In this document: positions 9,002 to 17,213 of the stretch, in pieces
How the letters are laid out: the number at the start of each line of letters is the position of its first letter
How positions within the stretch are numbered: position 1 is the stretch's first letter
NCBI GenBank assembly: GCA_012522955.1
Contig: JAAYJK010000050.1
Location: 95,778 to 159,777, forward strand
Length of the DNA stretch: 64,000 nt
Direction: 5' to 3'
Source of the DNA: Syntrophomonadaceae bacterium
GTDB lineage: Bacteria; Bacillota; Syntrophomonadia; Syntrophomonadales; Syntrophomonadaceae
Program-made: the position numbers and the translations under genes
Notes under the pieces: model-generated
The model's input: only the letters and a program-made list of their open reading frames with translations
Database searches by the model: none
Told to the model about the DNA's origin: nothing

Positions 9002-9286
9002 TTGAAAAAGGTTCTCAGCAACCTAGTCTATAGCGATTTCCGGCAGCATCAGATTCGGGCTGGTATGGAATCCAAGCTGCAGCAGGGGTATCTGGATGTA
9101 AAAAACGCTGACAGTATAGATATGCTGCGCATTGAAGTGCAGGATGTGCTGGGACGCTTGAGATGGAAAGACCAGGTATTGCTCAAGATGAGGATGTCGG
9201 GGATGAGCTACTCCCAGTATCTTGATCCTTGTTTATACTATAGTTTACCTGGGAATATGGTTAACGGCCGCAGTTCACCATTTTGA
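9002..9286 (+). pseudogene. Fragment resembling a sigma-factor-type HTH protein
   Basis: 94-codon reading frame starting at TTG with no good ribosome site. Residues about 48-72 (VLGRLRWKDQVLLKMRMSGM followed by SYSQ) resemble the start of sigma-70 region 4 (L-x-x-x-x-x-V-x-x-x-x, G-x-S-Y). The recognition helix expected next is missing. After SYSQ the frame turns into low-similarity sequence, while the next frame gives a hydrophobic run. This suggests a broken gene, but the similarity is short and it could instead be an unrelated small gene or no gene. Confidence 0.3.
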
Positions 9287-9338
9287 AAAAAGGGACCTGT
9301 AAGCAGGTCTGCGACACGTGTCACAGATCCTCAGACCC

Positions 9339-9884
9339 TTATTGGCTGCAGAATACATACCAGGGGCCGATACCGATTTCCAGGCCCCTGGTATGTTGTT
9401 CCTGCAGGAAAGAAGGCAGTTCGCTTTCTTTCACTGGTAAAACTTCTATATCTTCCCCTGTGCCCAGGTTCTGAACCGGTTTAAGATTGAAGGCGGCTGT
9501 TTCATCGATTTCTGCTTTTACAATATAGACATAATCATTTAGAAAGGCCGGATTGCTTTTAAGAGGGGGGCTGATCCCGGTTATGCGCCCGGTAAACCCA
9601 GTTTCTTCCTGTAGTTCTCTTAAAGCTTCCCTTTCAATGTCATCGGAGTCTGCCATCCCGGCTGGAAATCCGATGATATAGTTACTGATAGCCGGGCGAT
9701 ATTGCTTGATCAGAATCACCCTTTGGGACGGCATGAGCCGGGCTACGATGACCATGCCGTTCTGCCGATTTTTTCGCTCAACACATTCCCATTGAAAGAC
9801 TTGCCCATCTGATCCGCATAAGCTCAAGGACTTTAAGGTAATCCAATTGCCCTTGAATAATACCTCTTCGCTTAATTTCTTCAT
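9339..9884 (-). CDS. Nudix hydrolase, ADP-ribose pyrophosphatase type
   Basis: 181 residues. Nudix enzymes cleave nucleoside diphosphates linked to another group; the PAGM...E-REALRELQEETGF pattern with an N-terminal beta domain fits the ADP-ribose pyrophosphatase group. The Nudix box (REL-x-EE-x-GF preceded by G-M-A-D) appears one residue shorter than the standard 23-residue box, and the first conserved glutamate is replaced by aspartate; the REx2EE metal-binding core is intact. Start ATG 9884 has AAAGGCACG upstream, a moderate site. It lies 21 bases downstream of the FAD oxidoreductase gene and is probably co-transcribed with it. Confidence 0.87.
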   Translation of the reverse strand: MKKLSEEVLFKGNWITLKSLSLCGSDGQVFQWECVERKNRQNGMVIVARLMPSQRVILIKQYRPAISNYIIGFPAGMADSDDIEREALRELQEETGFTGRITGISPPLKSNPAFLNDYVYIVKAEIDETAAFNLKPVQNLGTGEDIEVLPVKESELPSFLQEQHTRGLEIGIGPWYVFCSQ

Positions 9885-9905
9885 ATTTATCGTGCCTTTC
9901 CCACT

Positions 9906-11279
9906 CTAAGCATTTTTTAATATCTCCTCCGCGGCGATAACCCCTGAGGCGCTGGCTTGTATCAATCCCCGGGTAACCCCGGCTCCGTCACCTATGGCCC
10001 ACAAGCCCTCAATATCAGTCTGTAAAGATTTGCTGAGACTGGGCCGGGCTGAGTAGAATTTGGCCTCTATGCCGTATAGAAGGGTATGGTCGGAGGCTAC
10101 CCCGGGCATGGCTTTGTCCAGGGCTTCCAGACACTCTTTGATGCCCACCATGAAGCGATGGGGGAGTACCAGGGACAAGTCTCCGGGTACCGCGCCCTTA
10201 AGGGTGGGTTCCACCAGGCCTTTATCAAGGCGGGAAGGGGTGGAACGGCGTCCCCTTTTCAAATCACCATAACGCTGCACTATGATAGAACCGCTTAACA
10301 TATTGGCCAAGCTGGCAATACGCCGGCCGTATAATATGGGGCGATTAAAGGGCTGAGTGAATTCCTGACTCATTAAAAGGGCAAAATTGGTGTTACTGCT
10401 TTTGCTCTGGGCATAAGAGTGCCCATTAACCGTAATAATGCCGTTGGTGTTTTCCATTACCACCTCTCCATTGGGATTTACGCAAAAGGTTCTGACCACG
10501 TCGTCAAATTCACGAGTATTAAATATGATTTTGGGTTCCCAGATATTATCGGTATATTCTTGCATGGTGACGGCTGGGACTTCTACTCTAACTCCAATGT
10601 CCACCTGGTTATTGCGCATAACAATACCCAATGATTTGGCCTGTTCAGCAAACCACTGGGCTCCATCCCGGCCCGGGGCGGCAATAATAATAGGAGCATA
10701 ATAGCTGTCATGGTTGGTCCTAACTCCTTGCACACGGCCTTGCTCAACCATTATTTCCTCTACTACTTCCATGGTTTGGATAGACTGTTTAGTTTTAAGA
10801 TCATCATAGATATTCTTTAACACTTTTATGGTATTTTCAGTACCCATATGTCTTATTTTGGCTGGCACTAGCTTTAAACCGGCCCGGGCCGATCTGATTT
10901 TAAGATCCTCTATCTTCTCACTATCCAGACCAAAAACCCGATCTGGTGCCCCATATTTAACATATATACTATCAGCATAATCAATTAGGGATTGCAGTTT
11001 TTCCTTACCGATGTAATCTTGCAGCCAACCCCCAAATTCAGTGGTTAGAGTTAATTTGCCATCGGAAAAAGCCCCGGCCCCTCCCCAACCACACATAATA
11101 GAACAGGGTTGACAATTGACGCAGGTAGCGGATTGGTCTCCAATCAGGCAATTTCTTTTATCCACCTTGCGGCCTTTTTCCAGTATTAGCACCTTTAGAG
11201 AACTTTTTTGGCTTATTTCCAAGGCGGCAAAAATACCTGCCGGACCAGCCCCGATAATGATCACATCATAGCTTTCCAT
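9906..11279 (-). CDS. FAD-dependent oxidoreductase (COG2509-like)
   Basis: 457 residues with an N-terminal dinucleotide-binding motif DVIIIGAGPAGIFAALEI. A cysteine-rich segment follows (CLIGDQSATCVNCQPCSIMC, about residues 46-65), then GWGGAGAFSDGKLTLTTEFG, and a C-terminal FAD contact GLWAIGDGAGVTRGLIQA. This pattern is that of the uncharacterised FAD-dependent dehydrogenase family near the HI0933/YhiN and GidA-like flavoproteins. The cysteine cluster could bind an iron-sulfur centre, which is inference. The start is ATG 11279, 10 bases after GGGAGGT; the GTG at 11288 would be only 1 base from it. Electron partner unknown. Confidence 0.8.
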   Translation of the reverse strand: MESYDVIIIGAGPAGIFAALEISQKSSLKVLILEKGRKVDKRNCLIGDQSATCVNCQPCSIMCGWGGAGAFSDGKLTLTTEFGGWLQDYIGKEKLQSLIDYADSIYVKYGAPDRVFGLDSEKIEDLKIRSARAGLKLVPAKIRHMGTENTIKVLKNIYDDLKTKQSIQTMEVVEEIMVEQGRVQGVRTNHDSYYAPIIIAAPGRDGAQWFAEQAKSLGIVMRNNQVDIGVRVEVPAVTMQEYTDNIWEPKIIFNTREFDDVVRTFCVNPNGEVVMENTNGIITVNGHSYAQSKSSNTNFALLMSQEFTQPFNRPILYGRRIASLANMLSGSIIVQRYGDLKRGRRSTPSRLDKGLVEPTLKGAVPGDLSLVLPHRFMVGIKECLEALDKAMPGVASDHTLLYGIEAKFYSARPSLSKSLQTDIEGLWAIGDGAGVTRGLIQASASGVIAAEEILKNA

Positions 11280-11470
11280 CCATAACACACCTCCCGATTA
11301 ACAGGACCCCCATTTAATAGATTATTACAAGCTTGGTTTAAATATACTATCGCCCTAGATTATAGCATATACTGCCCCCTAATTAATATCTCAAGCAGTA
11401 GCAGGCCTTAAGTATTGAAGAAAGTTAGGTTCCCTACAGGCCGCAATGTTATAATCTAGATCAGCGGCTG

Positions 11471-11492
11471 GCGACCACAGGTCGCCCCTACA
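11471..11492 (-). repeat. GTAGGGGCG palindromic repeat, inverted copy
   Basis: Minus-strand reading TGTAGGGGCGACC-TGT-GGTCGC. Same opening as the TGTAGGGGCGGTC copies but with a GACC...GGTC stem. Confidence 0.7.
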
Positions 11493-11590
11493 GCCCTGTA
11501 CCACTATGTTTGCGGTATATACCTGTATGGGTATTGCTGGGTTGTACGCACCCTGTCTTCATATTGACCATGACATACCGTTTATCCAAT

Positions 11591-11613
11591 TGTAGGGGCG
11601 GTCTTTGACCGCC
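11591..11613 (+). repeat. GTAGGGGCGGTC palindromic repeat
   Basis: TGTAGGGGCGGTC-TTT-GACCGCC, identical core to copy A at 7813. Confidence 0.75.
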
Positions 11614-11826
11614 AGTAATTACATATTTATCCCAAAGTTACGAAGTGTAGACATCACCTTGCGGGCGACAGGTCCCCGACATACCATGTATTCAGGCTGT
11701 GGATCATATGATGGGTACCGATATTGTCGATCACATAGCTTGTGGGTCATTTTAATGCTGGGACTATGTTAACTCTGTATGCCTAACTGCTATAATGATA
11801 GATAGAATCTGAACGGGAGATAGTAT

Positions 11827-12822
11827 ATGGAAAGCAATCTCTATTTAATTTGGGGAAAAGAAGCATTCTTGATCGATCAAGAGATTGATAGGATTACCAG
11901 GCAATTGAGGGAAGAGATGGGCGAAGATTCTGAACTCCTGTACCTGGACGGCGATGAACTTACTGCCCGGGAATTGAGAGAACAGTTGGAGTTCAGTCCT
12001 CTGTTTACTCTGCATCGGGTAGCCATAATAAAACGGCCTTATTGGCTGGGAAAAGGCAAAAAACGAGGGAATAAGAGTGAAGATTATATCAAGGCGGTAA
12101 ATGATTACCTGGATGGTGCTACCCCTGGCCAAACCCTGGTTTTAACCACCATGGAGATGGAAAAAACCAATTCCTTGCTTAAGCGCTTGAATAAGGAAGC
12201 CGGGATAATAGAATGCAATACTCCGGATAAGAAAATTTTGGGCAGGTGGATAATGGAACAATTCAAGCAAAGAGGCCGGAGCTGTACTAGCCAAGTAGTA
12301 AAGCGACTGCAAAGCAGCGGTCAGGATATGTACTATTTGTTTAATTTGATTGAGAAACTCTCTTTGCAGGTAGAGGGCAGGACCATTGAGGATCATGATT
12401 TGGAGCAGGAACTGGATATTAGAGATGAAATAAAAGTATTTAAATTAACTGATGCCTTGCTAAGGAGAGATTTAAATGGTGGCATGCAAGCATTTCATCA
12501 ATTGCTGGAGCAGGGGGAACACCCGTTGCTTTTTTTAAACTTGACGGTAAGACAGTTGGCCAGTATGACTCGCATAAAAGACTACAGTGAAAAAGGCTTT
12601 TCCAATAAACAAATTGCTGATATAACTGGTATGAAGGACTTCATGGTAAGGAAATTTAGGGATTCGGGACGCCATTTCACTTGGGAAGAAATCCGGCGCT
12701 TTTTTGCCTTGTGTTTAGATATTGACTGGAAAATAAAGAATACTTCTCAGGATGCCGGATTTCTCCTGGAATCATTGATCATCGAGATATGCAACCAATC
12801 CCGGGACCAGGCAGGTACGTAA
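11827..12822 (+). CDS. holA: DNA polymerase III delta subunit
   Basis: Clamp-loader delta subunit, which opens the sliding clamp. 331 residues, near the usual 340. Begins MESNLYLIWGKEAFLIDQEI (family pattern Y-x-x-x-G-x-E-x-F-L), contains the middle AAA+-like segment ending FKLTDALLRRDLNGGMQAFH, and a C-terminal helical collar domain (LLFLNLTVRQLASMTRIKDY). Ribosome site GGGAGA lies 6 bases before ATG. It stands between comEC and rpsT, as in Bacillus, although an accessory block separates it from comEC here. Confidence 0.92.
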   Translation: MESNLYLIWGKEAFLIDQEIDRITRQLREEMGEDSELLYLDGDELTARELREQLEFSPLFTLHRVAIIKRPYWLGKGKKRGNKSEDYIKAVNDYLDGATPGQTLVLTTMEMEKTNSLLKRLNKEAGIIECNTPDKKILGRWIMEQFKQRGRSCTSQVVKRLQSSGQDMYYLFNLIEKLSLQVEGRTIEDHDLEQELDIRDEIKVFKLTDALLRRDLNGGMQAFHQLLEQGEHPLLFLNLTVRQLASMTRIKDYSEKGFSNKQIADITGMKDFMVRKFRDSGRHFTWEEIRRFFALCLDIDWKIKNTSQDAGFLLESLIIEICNQSRDQAGT

Positions 12823-12843
12823 AGTAAAGAAGCGGTAAATAAT

Positions 12844-12868
12844 TGTAGGGGTGGTCTTTGACCTCCCC
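12844..12868 (+). repeat. GTAGGGG palindromic repeat, diverged copy
   Basis: TGTAGGGGTGGTC-TTT-GACCTCCCC; one change in each arm compared with the common core, partly compensating. Confidence 0.65.
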
Positions 12869-13176
12869 AGACTGTCTGAATATTCTTAAAAAGTGCAAGC
12901 TGGGTCTCCAAAGTGGAAGATGGCGCACTATTACAGGGCCACAAATCAGCCTCCAGCCCTTAAAATATCAAAAAACAGCATCAAGTGAGGCGCTTTGTAA
13001 GCTGTACAATATTTTTCGGAGTCTGGCCCACTTAATCCATAATCACATGTATATAGTTTGGAATAATAAGGTATTCGCCAATTATAATTATTATGTAAAT
13101 CGTAATAACTGGCGCATCCACTATTGGATAAAACGGCATGTGATCCACAATCTCCTAGTTGTTAGATAAGGGTTGA

Positions 13177-13198
13177 GGCCGGTCACCGCAGGTGGCCC
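13177..13198 (+). repeat. GGTCACC palindrome related to the GC-rich repeat family
   Basis: GGCCGGTCACCGCAGGTGGCCC: GGC(C)...CACC-GCA-GGTG-GCC stem. Lacks the GTAGGGG lead; relation to the family is by stem only. Confidence 0.4.
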
Positions 13199-13229
13199 AT
13201 ACACCTACTCGACCCAATATAATATAAAA

Positions 13230-13251
13230 AACCTGCCCCAAAAGGCAGGTT
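13230..13251 (-). terminator. Terminator of rpsT
   Basis: Hairpin AACCTGCC-TTTTGG-GGCAGGTT on the minus strand followed by TTTTTAT, 15 bases past the rpsT stop. Confidence 0.85.
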
Positions 13252-13265
13252 CATTATTATCTTGA

Positions 13266-13532
13266 TTATTTTGCCAATGCATTATACTTTCGAGTTAGGG
13301 CTGATTTCTTGCGGGCTGCAGTGTTTTTGTGCATTATGCCTTTGCCAACACTTTTATCGATCAGGGAGGTTACTTGTAACAAACTACCCTGTGCGGCTTC
13401 GGCATCTGCTGTTGCTAGTAATGATTCATATTTATTAATAGCACTTTTGAGCCTGCTTTTATAGGATTTGTTTCTAAGCCGGTTGGCTTCGGCCCTTCTT
13501 GCTCTTTTAGCTGGGGTTTTGCTTTTTGCCAC
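13266..13532 (-). CDS. rpsT: 30S ribosomal protein S20
   Basis: 88-residue basic protein that binds 16S rRNA. Starts AKSKTPAKRARRAEANRLRN and ends with the family pattern GIMHKNTAARKKSALTRKYN. Start codon is GTG (13532-13530) with AAGGAGGTG 6 bases upstream. It is opposite in direction to holA and spoIIP. The germination protease gene gpr, usual between rpsT and spoIIP in Bacillus, is not here. Confidence 0.97.
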   Translation of the reverse strand: MAKSKTPAKRARRAEANRLRNKSYKSRLKSAINKYESLLATADAEAAQGSLLQVTSLIDKSVGKGIMHKNTAARKKSALTRKYNALAK

Positions 13533-13684
13533 AAATTCACCTCCTTAAGTATTTTAAGCTAACAGGATTACTATAGCACTACCTTTTGCCAAATGCAAGA
13601 TAAAAAGATAGTTTTTTGCTGCTTTTAAGGTGTGGCTAGCCCTGATAAAAAGCTTTACACGAAAATAGTATATCGCGAATTACT

Positions 13685-13794
13685 AGTGTTTCTAATCGCC
13701 AAATAATTGTAGGGGCGTTCTTTGACCGCCAGTTTCCGGTATAGTCTAAAAGTTTCATGCTAGGTTGTGTTCCCTGATCATGGGGGTTGATAAG
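13685..13794 (+). repeat. Long dispersed intergenic repeat, copy B
   Basis: 110 bases matching copy A at 7790-7896: AGTGTTTCTAATCGCCAAAT, core TGTAGGGGCGTTC-TTT-GACCGCC (13709-13730), then AAGTTTCATGCTAGGTTGTG and CCCTGATCATGGGGGTTGATAAG. Mismatches are scattered, so it is an old duplication. It occupies most of the 340-base gap between rpsT and spoIIP. Confidence 0.8.
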
Positions 13795-13872
13795 GCCGTT
13801 TGCTGGTAGAAAACAGTTCTAATTATCAAGCTGCAACATAGATTGTAACATATTGCAGGTGAGGTGGACAGG

Positions 13873-14922
13873 ATGCACAGACGAAATTTTACCTTATATC
13901 TTAAAAACATATTTTTGTTGCAGCTATTTGTGGCGGCCATTTTAATAGGCTGGAGCCTGGATTGGAGCCAGCAGAATCAGGCCGCCTGGTCTATACCCAG
14001 CCTGTTGCATCAAGAAGAATCTCTTTTTAGGATAAGAATAAATGAGAGATTGGCCCAGAGCTTAATTGGCAGTGTAAATTGTGCCATGGCTGGGGATACT
14101 GATATTGAATACCTGTCTCGAGCTCATCTGGGAAGGCAGTTTGCCAAAAATATGTTTACCAGCAGCATAAACGCCCTAGCTTATAGCAAAGACAGCAGTG
14201 AGGAAGCACTGGCCAGGCCAAGTAAGGATTATAGGGATGGGAAGGATATTCAGCTTCCGGCTATCAGGTTAGAGGCAGAAGAGAAAGCTGCGCCGGAATT
14301 GCTGGAAAGGGCCAAGGACCAGGGCATATTTTTTTATTGTACTCATAGCACTGAAACCTATATTCCTGATTCGGGGCAGGCCCGGCTCAAAGACCGAAGG
14401 GGATTGGTTAATGAGGTGGCTGTTAGTATGGCGGCTCTGCTGAATAAGAAGGGATTAAAGGCTGAGCATATAGACACTATTCATGATTGGCCGGAATACA
14501 ACCAAAGCTATACTAATTCTCGCAACACGGTTAAAAAGTTGGTGGATGATGAAGGAATACTGGCCTTATTTGATGTGCATCGGGATAGCATTCCGGGTTC
14601 TACCCAAGCCGCTACAATTAAAGTAAATGGCCGAAAAAGTGCGGTTATACTAATTGTAGTTGGCAGCGATGAACGCAAAGACCATCCACATTGGAAAGAA
14701 AACCTGGCTTTTGCCCAGAAGATCTATCAGCAGGGCCAGCTAATGTATCCGGGCCTGATCAAGGGAGTGAGAACCAAAGCCGGAACTTATAACCAAGAAT
14801 ACCACCGTCATGCCTTACTGCTGGAGATGGGAAGTGATTATAACAGTTGGGAAGAAGCCCAATATGCGGGGGAACTATTTACAAATGTATTGGTAGAAGT
14901 GCTGGAGAAAGAAGTGAGATAA
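13873..14922 (+). CDS. spoIIP: Stage II sporulation protein P
   Basis: Septal peptidoglycan amidase/endopeptidase of the SpoIID-SpoIIM-SpoIIP engulfment machine. 349 residues: an N-terminal membrane anchor (about 10-28), a low-complexity linker, and the amidase domain from about residue 140 with FFYCTHSTETYIPDSGQARL (zinc-site histidine), GLVNEVAVSMAALLNKKG and ALFDVHRDSIPG, and EMGSDYNSWEEA near the end. Start ATG 13873 is 8 bases after AGGTGAGG; a GTG at 13864 overlaps that site. Presence implies an endospore-former. A small gene follows with no gap. Confidence 0.93.
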   Translation: MHRRNFTLYLKNIFLLQLFVAAILIGWSLDWSQQNQAAWSIPSLLHQEESLFRIRINERLAQSLIGSVNCAMAGDTDIEYLSRAHLGRQFAKNMFTSSINALAYSKDSSEEALARPSKDYRDGKDIQLPAIRLEAEEKAAPELLERAKDQGIFFYCTHSTETYIPDSGQARLKDRRGLVNEVAVSMAALLNKKGLKAEHIDTIHDWPEYNQSYTNSRNTVKKLVDDEGILALFDVHRDSIPGSTQAATIKVNGRKSAVILIVVGSDERKDHPHWKENLAFAQKIYQQGQLMYPGLIKGVRTKAGTYNQEYHRHALLLEMGSDYNSWEEAQYAGELFTNVLVEVLEKEVR

Positions 14923-15213
14923 TTGCGCAGTATAAGTATCAATATAACAGTGCTGGCCATGATTATCTTAGTTATAAGCGCTTTAAACATAAGTAATGCA
15001 GGAATTAGCCAGCTGACGGGAGAAGAACGCAAAGCGGTGTTAGCGGTAAAATTAGAAGGTAACGACCTGCACTTGCAGTTTTTGGGAGAGGAATATCAGT
15101 ATTTGGAACCGGTGGCCAATTGCACCGGCTATATAAAGGATTTAGGCCTGCAAATCAAAGATTATCTTTACAGTATAGGTCAGATACTCAAGGCAGTGGT
15201 GCCCTCCATCTGA
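14923..15213 (+). CDS. Small membrane-anchored protein of unknown function
   Basis: 96 residues starting at TTG immediately after the spoIIP stop codon, so translation is probably coupled. One N-terminal hydrophobic helix (about 5-25, a signal or membrane anchor), then about 70 mostly polar residues including LTGEERKAVLAVKLEGNDLH and YIKDLGLQIKDYLYSIGQ. No family recognised. Its place suggests a sporulation link, but nothing in the sequence proves that. A good terminator follows. Confidence 0.6.
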   Translation: MRSISINITVLAMIILVISALNISNAGISQLTGEERKAVLAVKLEGNDLHLQFLGEEYQYLEPVANCTGYIKDLGLQIKDYLYSIGQILKAVVPSI

Positions 15214-15232
15214 GGATTATAATACCAGAAAG

Positions 15233-15262
15233 GCTGATGGCTGAAAAAGCCCAGCTTTTTTT
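15233..15262 (+). terminator. Terminator after spoIIP unit
   Basis: GCTG-AT-GGCT-GAAAA-AGCC-CAGC stem (with a two-base bulge) followed by seven T, 20 bases after the small gene. Confidence 0.75.
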
Positions 15263-15441
15263 ATTGTCCGTATTATTATTGTGCTGCCGCCTTCCGCGGG
15301 AGTAAATATTATCTTATATAATATTGGTTTAAGGCAGCTACCTATAGAGATTTCAAATTATCGAGTATAATTAACCCATATTATAGAAGCCAATTTTGTT
15401 ACTCACTTGCAGACAGATTGATCTGACCTGACCACCGTAGT

Positions 15442-15460
15442 GGCGACCTGTGGTCGCCCG
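15442..15460 (+). repeat. GGCGACC palindromic repeat
   Basis: GGCGACC-TGT-GGTCGCCCG, same stem as the inverted copy at 11471-11492, preceded by CACCGTAGT. It sits in the 308-base gap before murJ, in which I see nothing else except AT-rich sequence. Confidence 0.6.
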
Positions 15461-15521
15461 CAGTATTAAGTGAGACTTAACACAAATAATAACAAGCTTA
15501 ATCAGAAACGGGGATGAGAAA

Positions 15522-17084
15522 TTGAACCCAGCAGGTCAAAGGGTAGCCAAAGCAGCATTGTTGATGATGGCTACCATAGCTGTGTCCAGAATTCTTGGAT
15601 ATGGCAGGGAAGTTGCCCTATATACCATGTTCGGGCAAAACTATATGACAGATGCATACCGTGCGGCTTTTTCCCTTCCCGATATACTATACCTGCTGTT
15701 GGTAGGAGGAGCTTTGAGTTCAGCTTTTATACCAGTCTTTTCGGCTGGTCTGGCTACCGGAAAAGAAGCCCAGGCCTGGAAATCGGCCAGCATAGTATTC
15801 AACTATTCTATGATTGGGCTGGCTTGCTTGCTAATCCTGGCCTATATCTATACTCTTCCCTTAATAAAACTGCTGGCACCAGGTTTACCCCCGGAATATT
15901 TAAGATTGGCTGTACATCTTACTCATATTATGTTTATTCAGACTTTTTTTATGAGCTTGAATGGTTTTGCCATGGGAGTGCTGAATTCCTATCACAATTT
16001 TGCTGCTCCAGCCTTGGGCAGTCTGGTTTATAATCTGCTTATAATAGTGATGGGGGTGACCCTGGTCAATTCTTTGGGCATTGCAGCTTTCTCTTATGGG
16101 GTGGTCATAGGTGCGGCCTTTAATTTTGTGGTGCAGATACCTGCTCTCCGCCGGATAGGTATAAAGTATCATTTTTCTCTGGACTACCGGGATAAGGGTT
16201 TCAGACAGATACTATTGCTGATGCTGCCGGTATTAATAGGCTTGGGGGTAATACAATTAAACCTCTTGGTAACCCAGAATATATCCTCTACCTTGGGTGC
16301 AGGAGGCATAAGTTCCCTAAATCTGGCCCAGAAGATCATGAATCTGCCCATAGGCATTTTTGCCACCTCCATTGCAGTAGCCTTATTCCCCACTCTTACG
16401 GAACTGGCCGCCCGGGGGCAAATGGAAGGTTTTAAGCAGAGCACCGGCTTGGGCTTAAGAGCAGTATTTTTGGTCAGTATCCCCGCCTCCTTGGGGTTAA
16501 TAGCGATAGGGGAAGCACTAATCAAACTGTTATTTGAACAAGGGCAATTTACGCCCTTGATGACTGCCACCACCCATCAGGCCCTGCTATACTATTGTAT
16601 AGGATTGTTTGCCTACTCTGCTATGCAGGTCTTAAGCCGCAGCTTTTATGCCCTGCATGATAGCAGGACCCCGATGCTGGCAGCCCTTATCACGATAGCG
16701 GTGAATATTGGCCTAGCCTGCCATTTGGCTCCCATCTATCAACACCGGGGTTTAGCTTTGGCTTATTCCCTGGCCGGGATAGTAAATTTTCTCCTCTTGG
16801 CAGTTATTTTGCGATTTAAAACTGGTAAACTAGGAGGAAGACAGTTAATAGGCAGCCTGGTAATCTCAATGATGGCTTCCCTGCTTATGTATGTGGCAGT
16901 TCGTTATTCCCTGCTCTATCTTCTGGAGGTATTGCATCTGAGCTACAAGCTGAATCTCCTGGTAGGGACTAGCATGGCGGTAATGGTGGGCATAGTGGTT
17001 TACGGGCTGTTAATCTATCCTTTTAAGCTGGAAGAGACCCAGCTCTTGCTTAATCTGCTGCGCAGAAAATTGCCTCTTGCTTGA
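15522..17084 (+). CDS. murJ: Lipid II flippase MurJ
   Basis: Integral membrane flippase that moves the peptidoglycan precursor lipid II across the membrane. 520 residues with about 14 hydrophobic helices. The N-terminal family pattern is AVSRILGYGREVALYTMFG followed by TDAYRAAFSLPDILY, then LVGGALSSAFIPVFS. TTG start at 15522 behind GGGGATGAGAA. MurJ stands between spoIIP and lepA here, which is not the Bacillus order. A second possible role for family members is export of other lipid-linked sugars; MurJ is the best call. Confidence 0.92.
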   Translation: MNPAGQRVAKAALLMMATIAVSRILGYGREVALYTMFGQNYMTDAYRAAFSLPDILYLLLVGGALSSAFIPVFSAGLATGKEAQAWKSASIVFNYSMIGLACLLILAYIYTLPLIKLLAPGLPPEYLRLAVHLTHIMFIQTFFMSLNGFAMGVLNSYHNFAAPALGSLVYNLLIIVMGVTLVNSLGIAAFSYGVVIGAAFNFVVQIPALRRIGIKYHFSLDYRDKGFRQILLLMLPVLIGLGVIQLNLLVTQNISSTLGAGGISSLNLAQKIMNLPIGIFATSIAVALFPTLTELAARGQMEGFKQSTGLGLRAVFLVSIPASLGLIAIGEALIKLLFEQGQFTPLMTATTHQALLYYCIGLFAYSAMQVLSRSFYALHDSRTPMLAALITIAVNIGLACHLAPIYQHRGLALAYSLAGIVNFLLLAVILRFKTGKLGGRQLIGSLVISMMASLLMYVAVRYSLLYLLEVLHLSYKLNLLVGTSMAVMVGIVVYGLLIYPFKLEETQLLLNLLRRKLPLA

Positions 17085-17213
17085 TTGATAGCACCAAACT
17101 TATGGGATATAATCTGGTAAGGTTTATATATGCTGGAGAAAACCCAGGGGCTTTAAGAACGGCGGTAAACATAACCCGGGTAGCCGGCCACTCGATATTA
17201 TGGAGGTTTTATA

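Larger units (their letters stand above)
11280..11826. other. Intergenic region with two palindromic repeats
   Basis: No coding frame is supported over 547 bases. It holds an inverted core repeat (11471-11492), a forward one (11591-11613, preceded by TTTATCCAATTG) and a TATAAT (11791-11796) about 30 bases before holA with no clear -35. The stretch GGGTACCGATATTGTCGATCACATA resembles TACCCATGTTATCGATCACATA near 45456-45478, so a longer repeat family may be involved. Confidence 0.6.
12823..13229. other. Intergenic region between convergent holA and rpsT
   Basis: No supported gene. It contains two GC-rich palindromic repeats (12844-12868 and 13177-13198) and otherwise AT-rich sequence. A 12-base string AAGTGAGGCGCT (about 12982) also occurs near 1736, possibly by chance. 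Confidence 0.5.

Noticed and set aside
12858..13169. 103-codon forward frame between holA and rpsT
   Set aside because: Starts inside a palindromic repeat, low-complexity Tyr/Asn-rich AT sequence, no ribosome site, no family.
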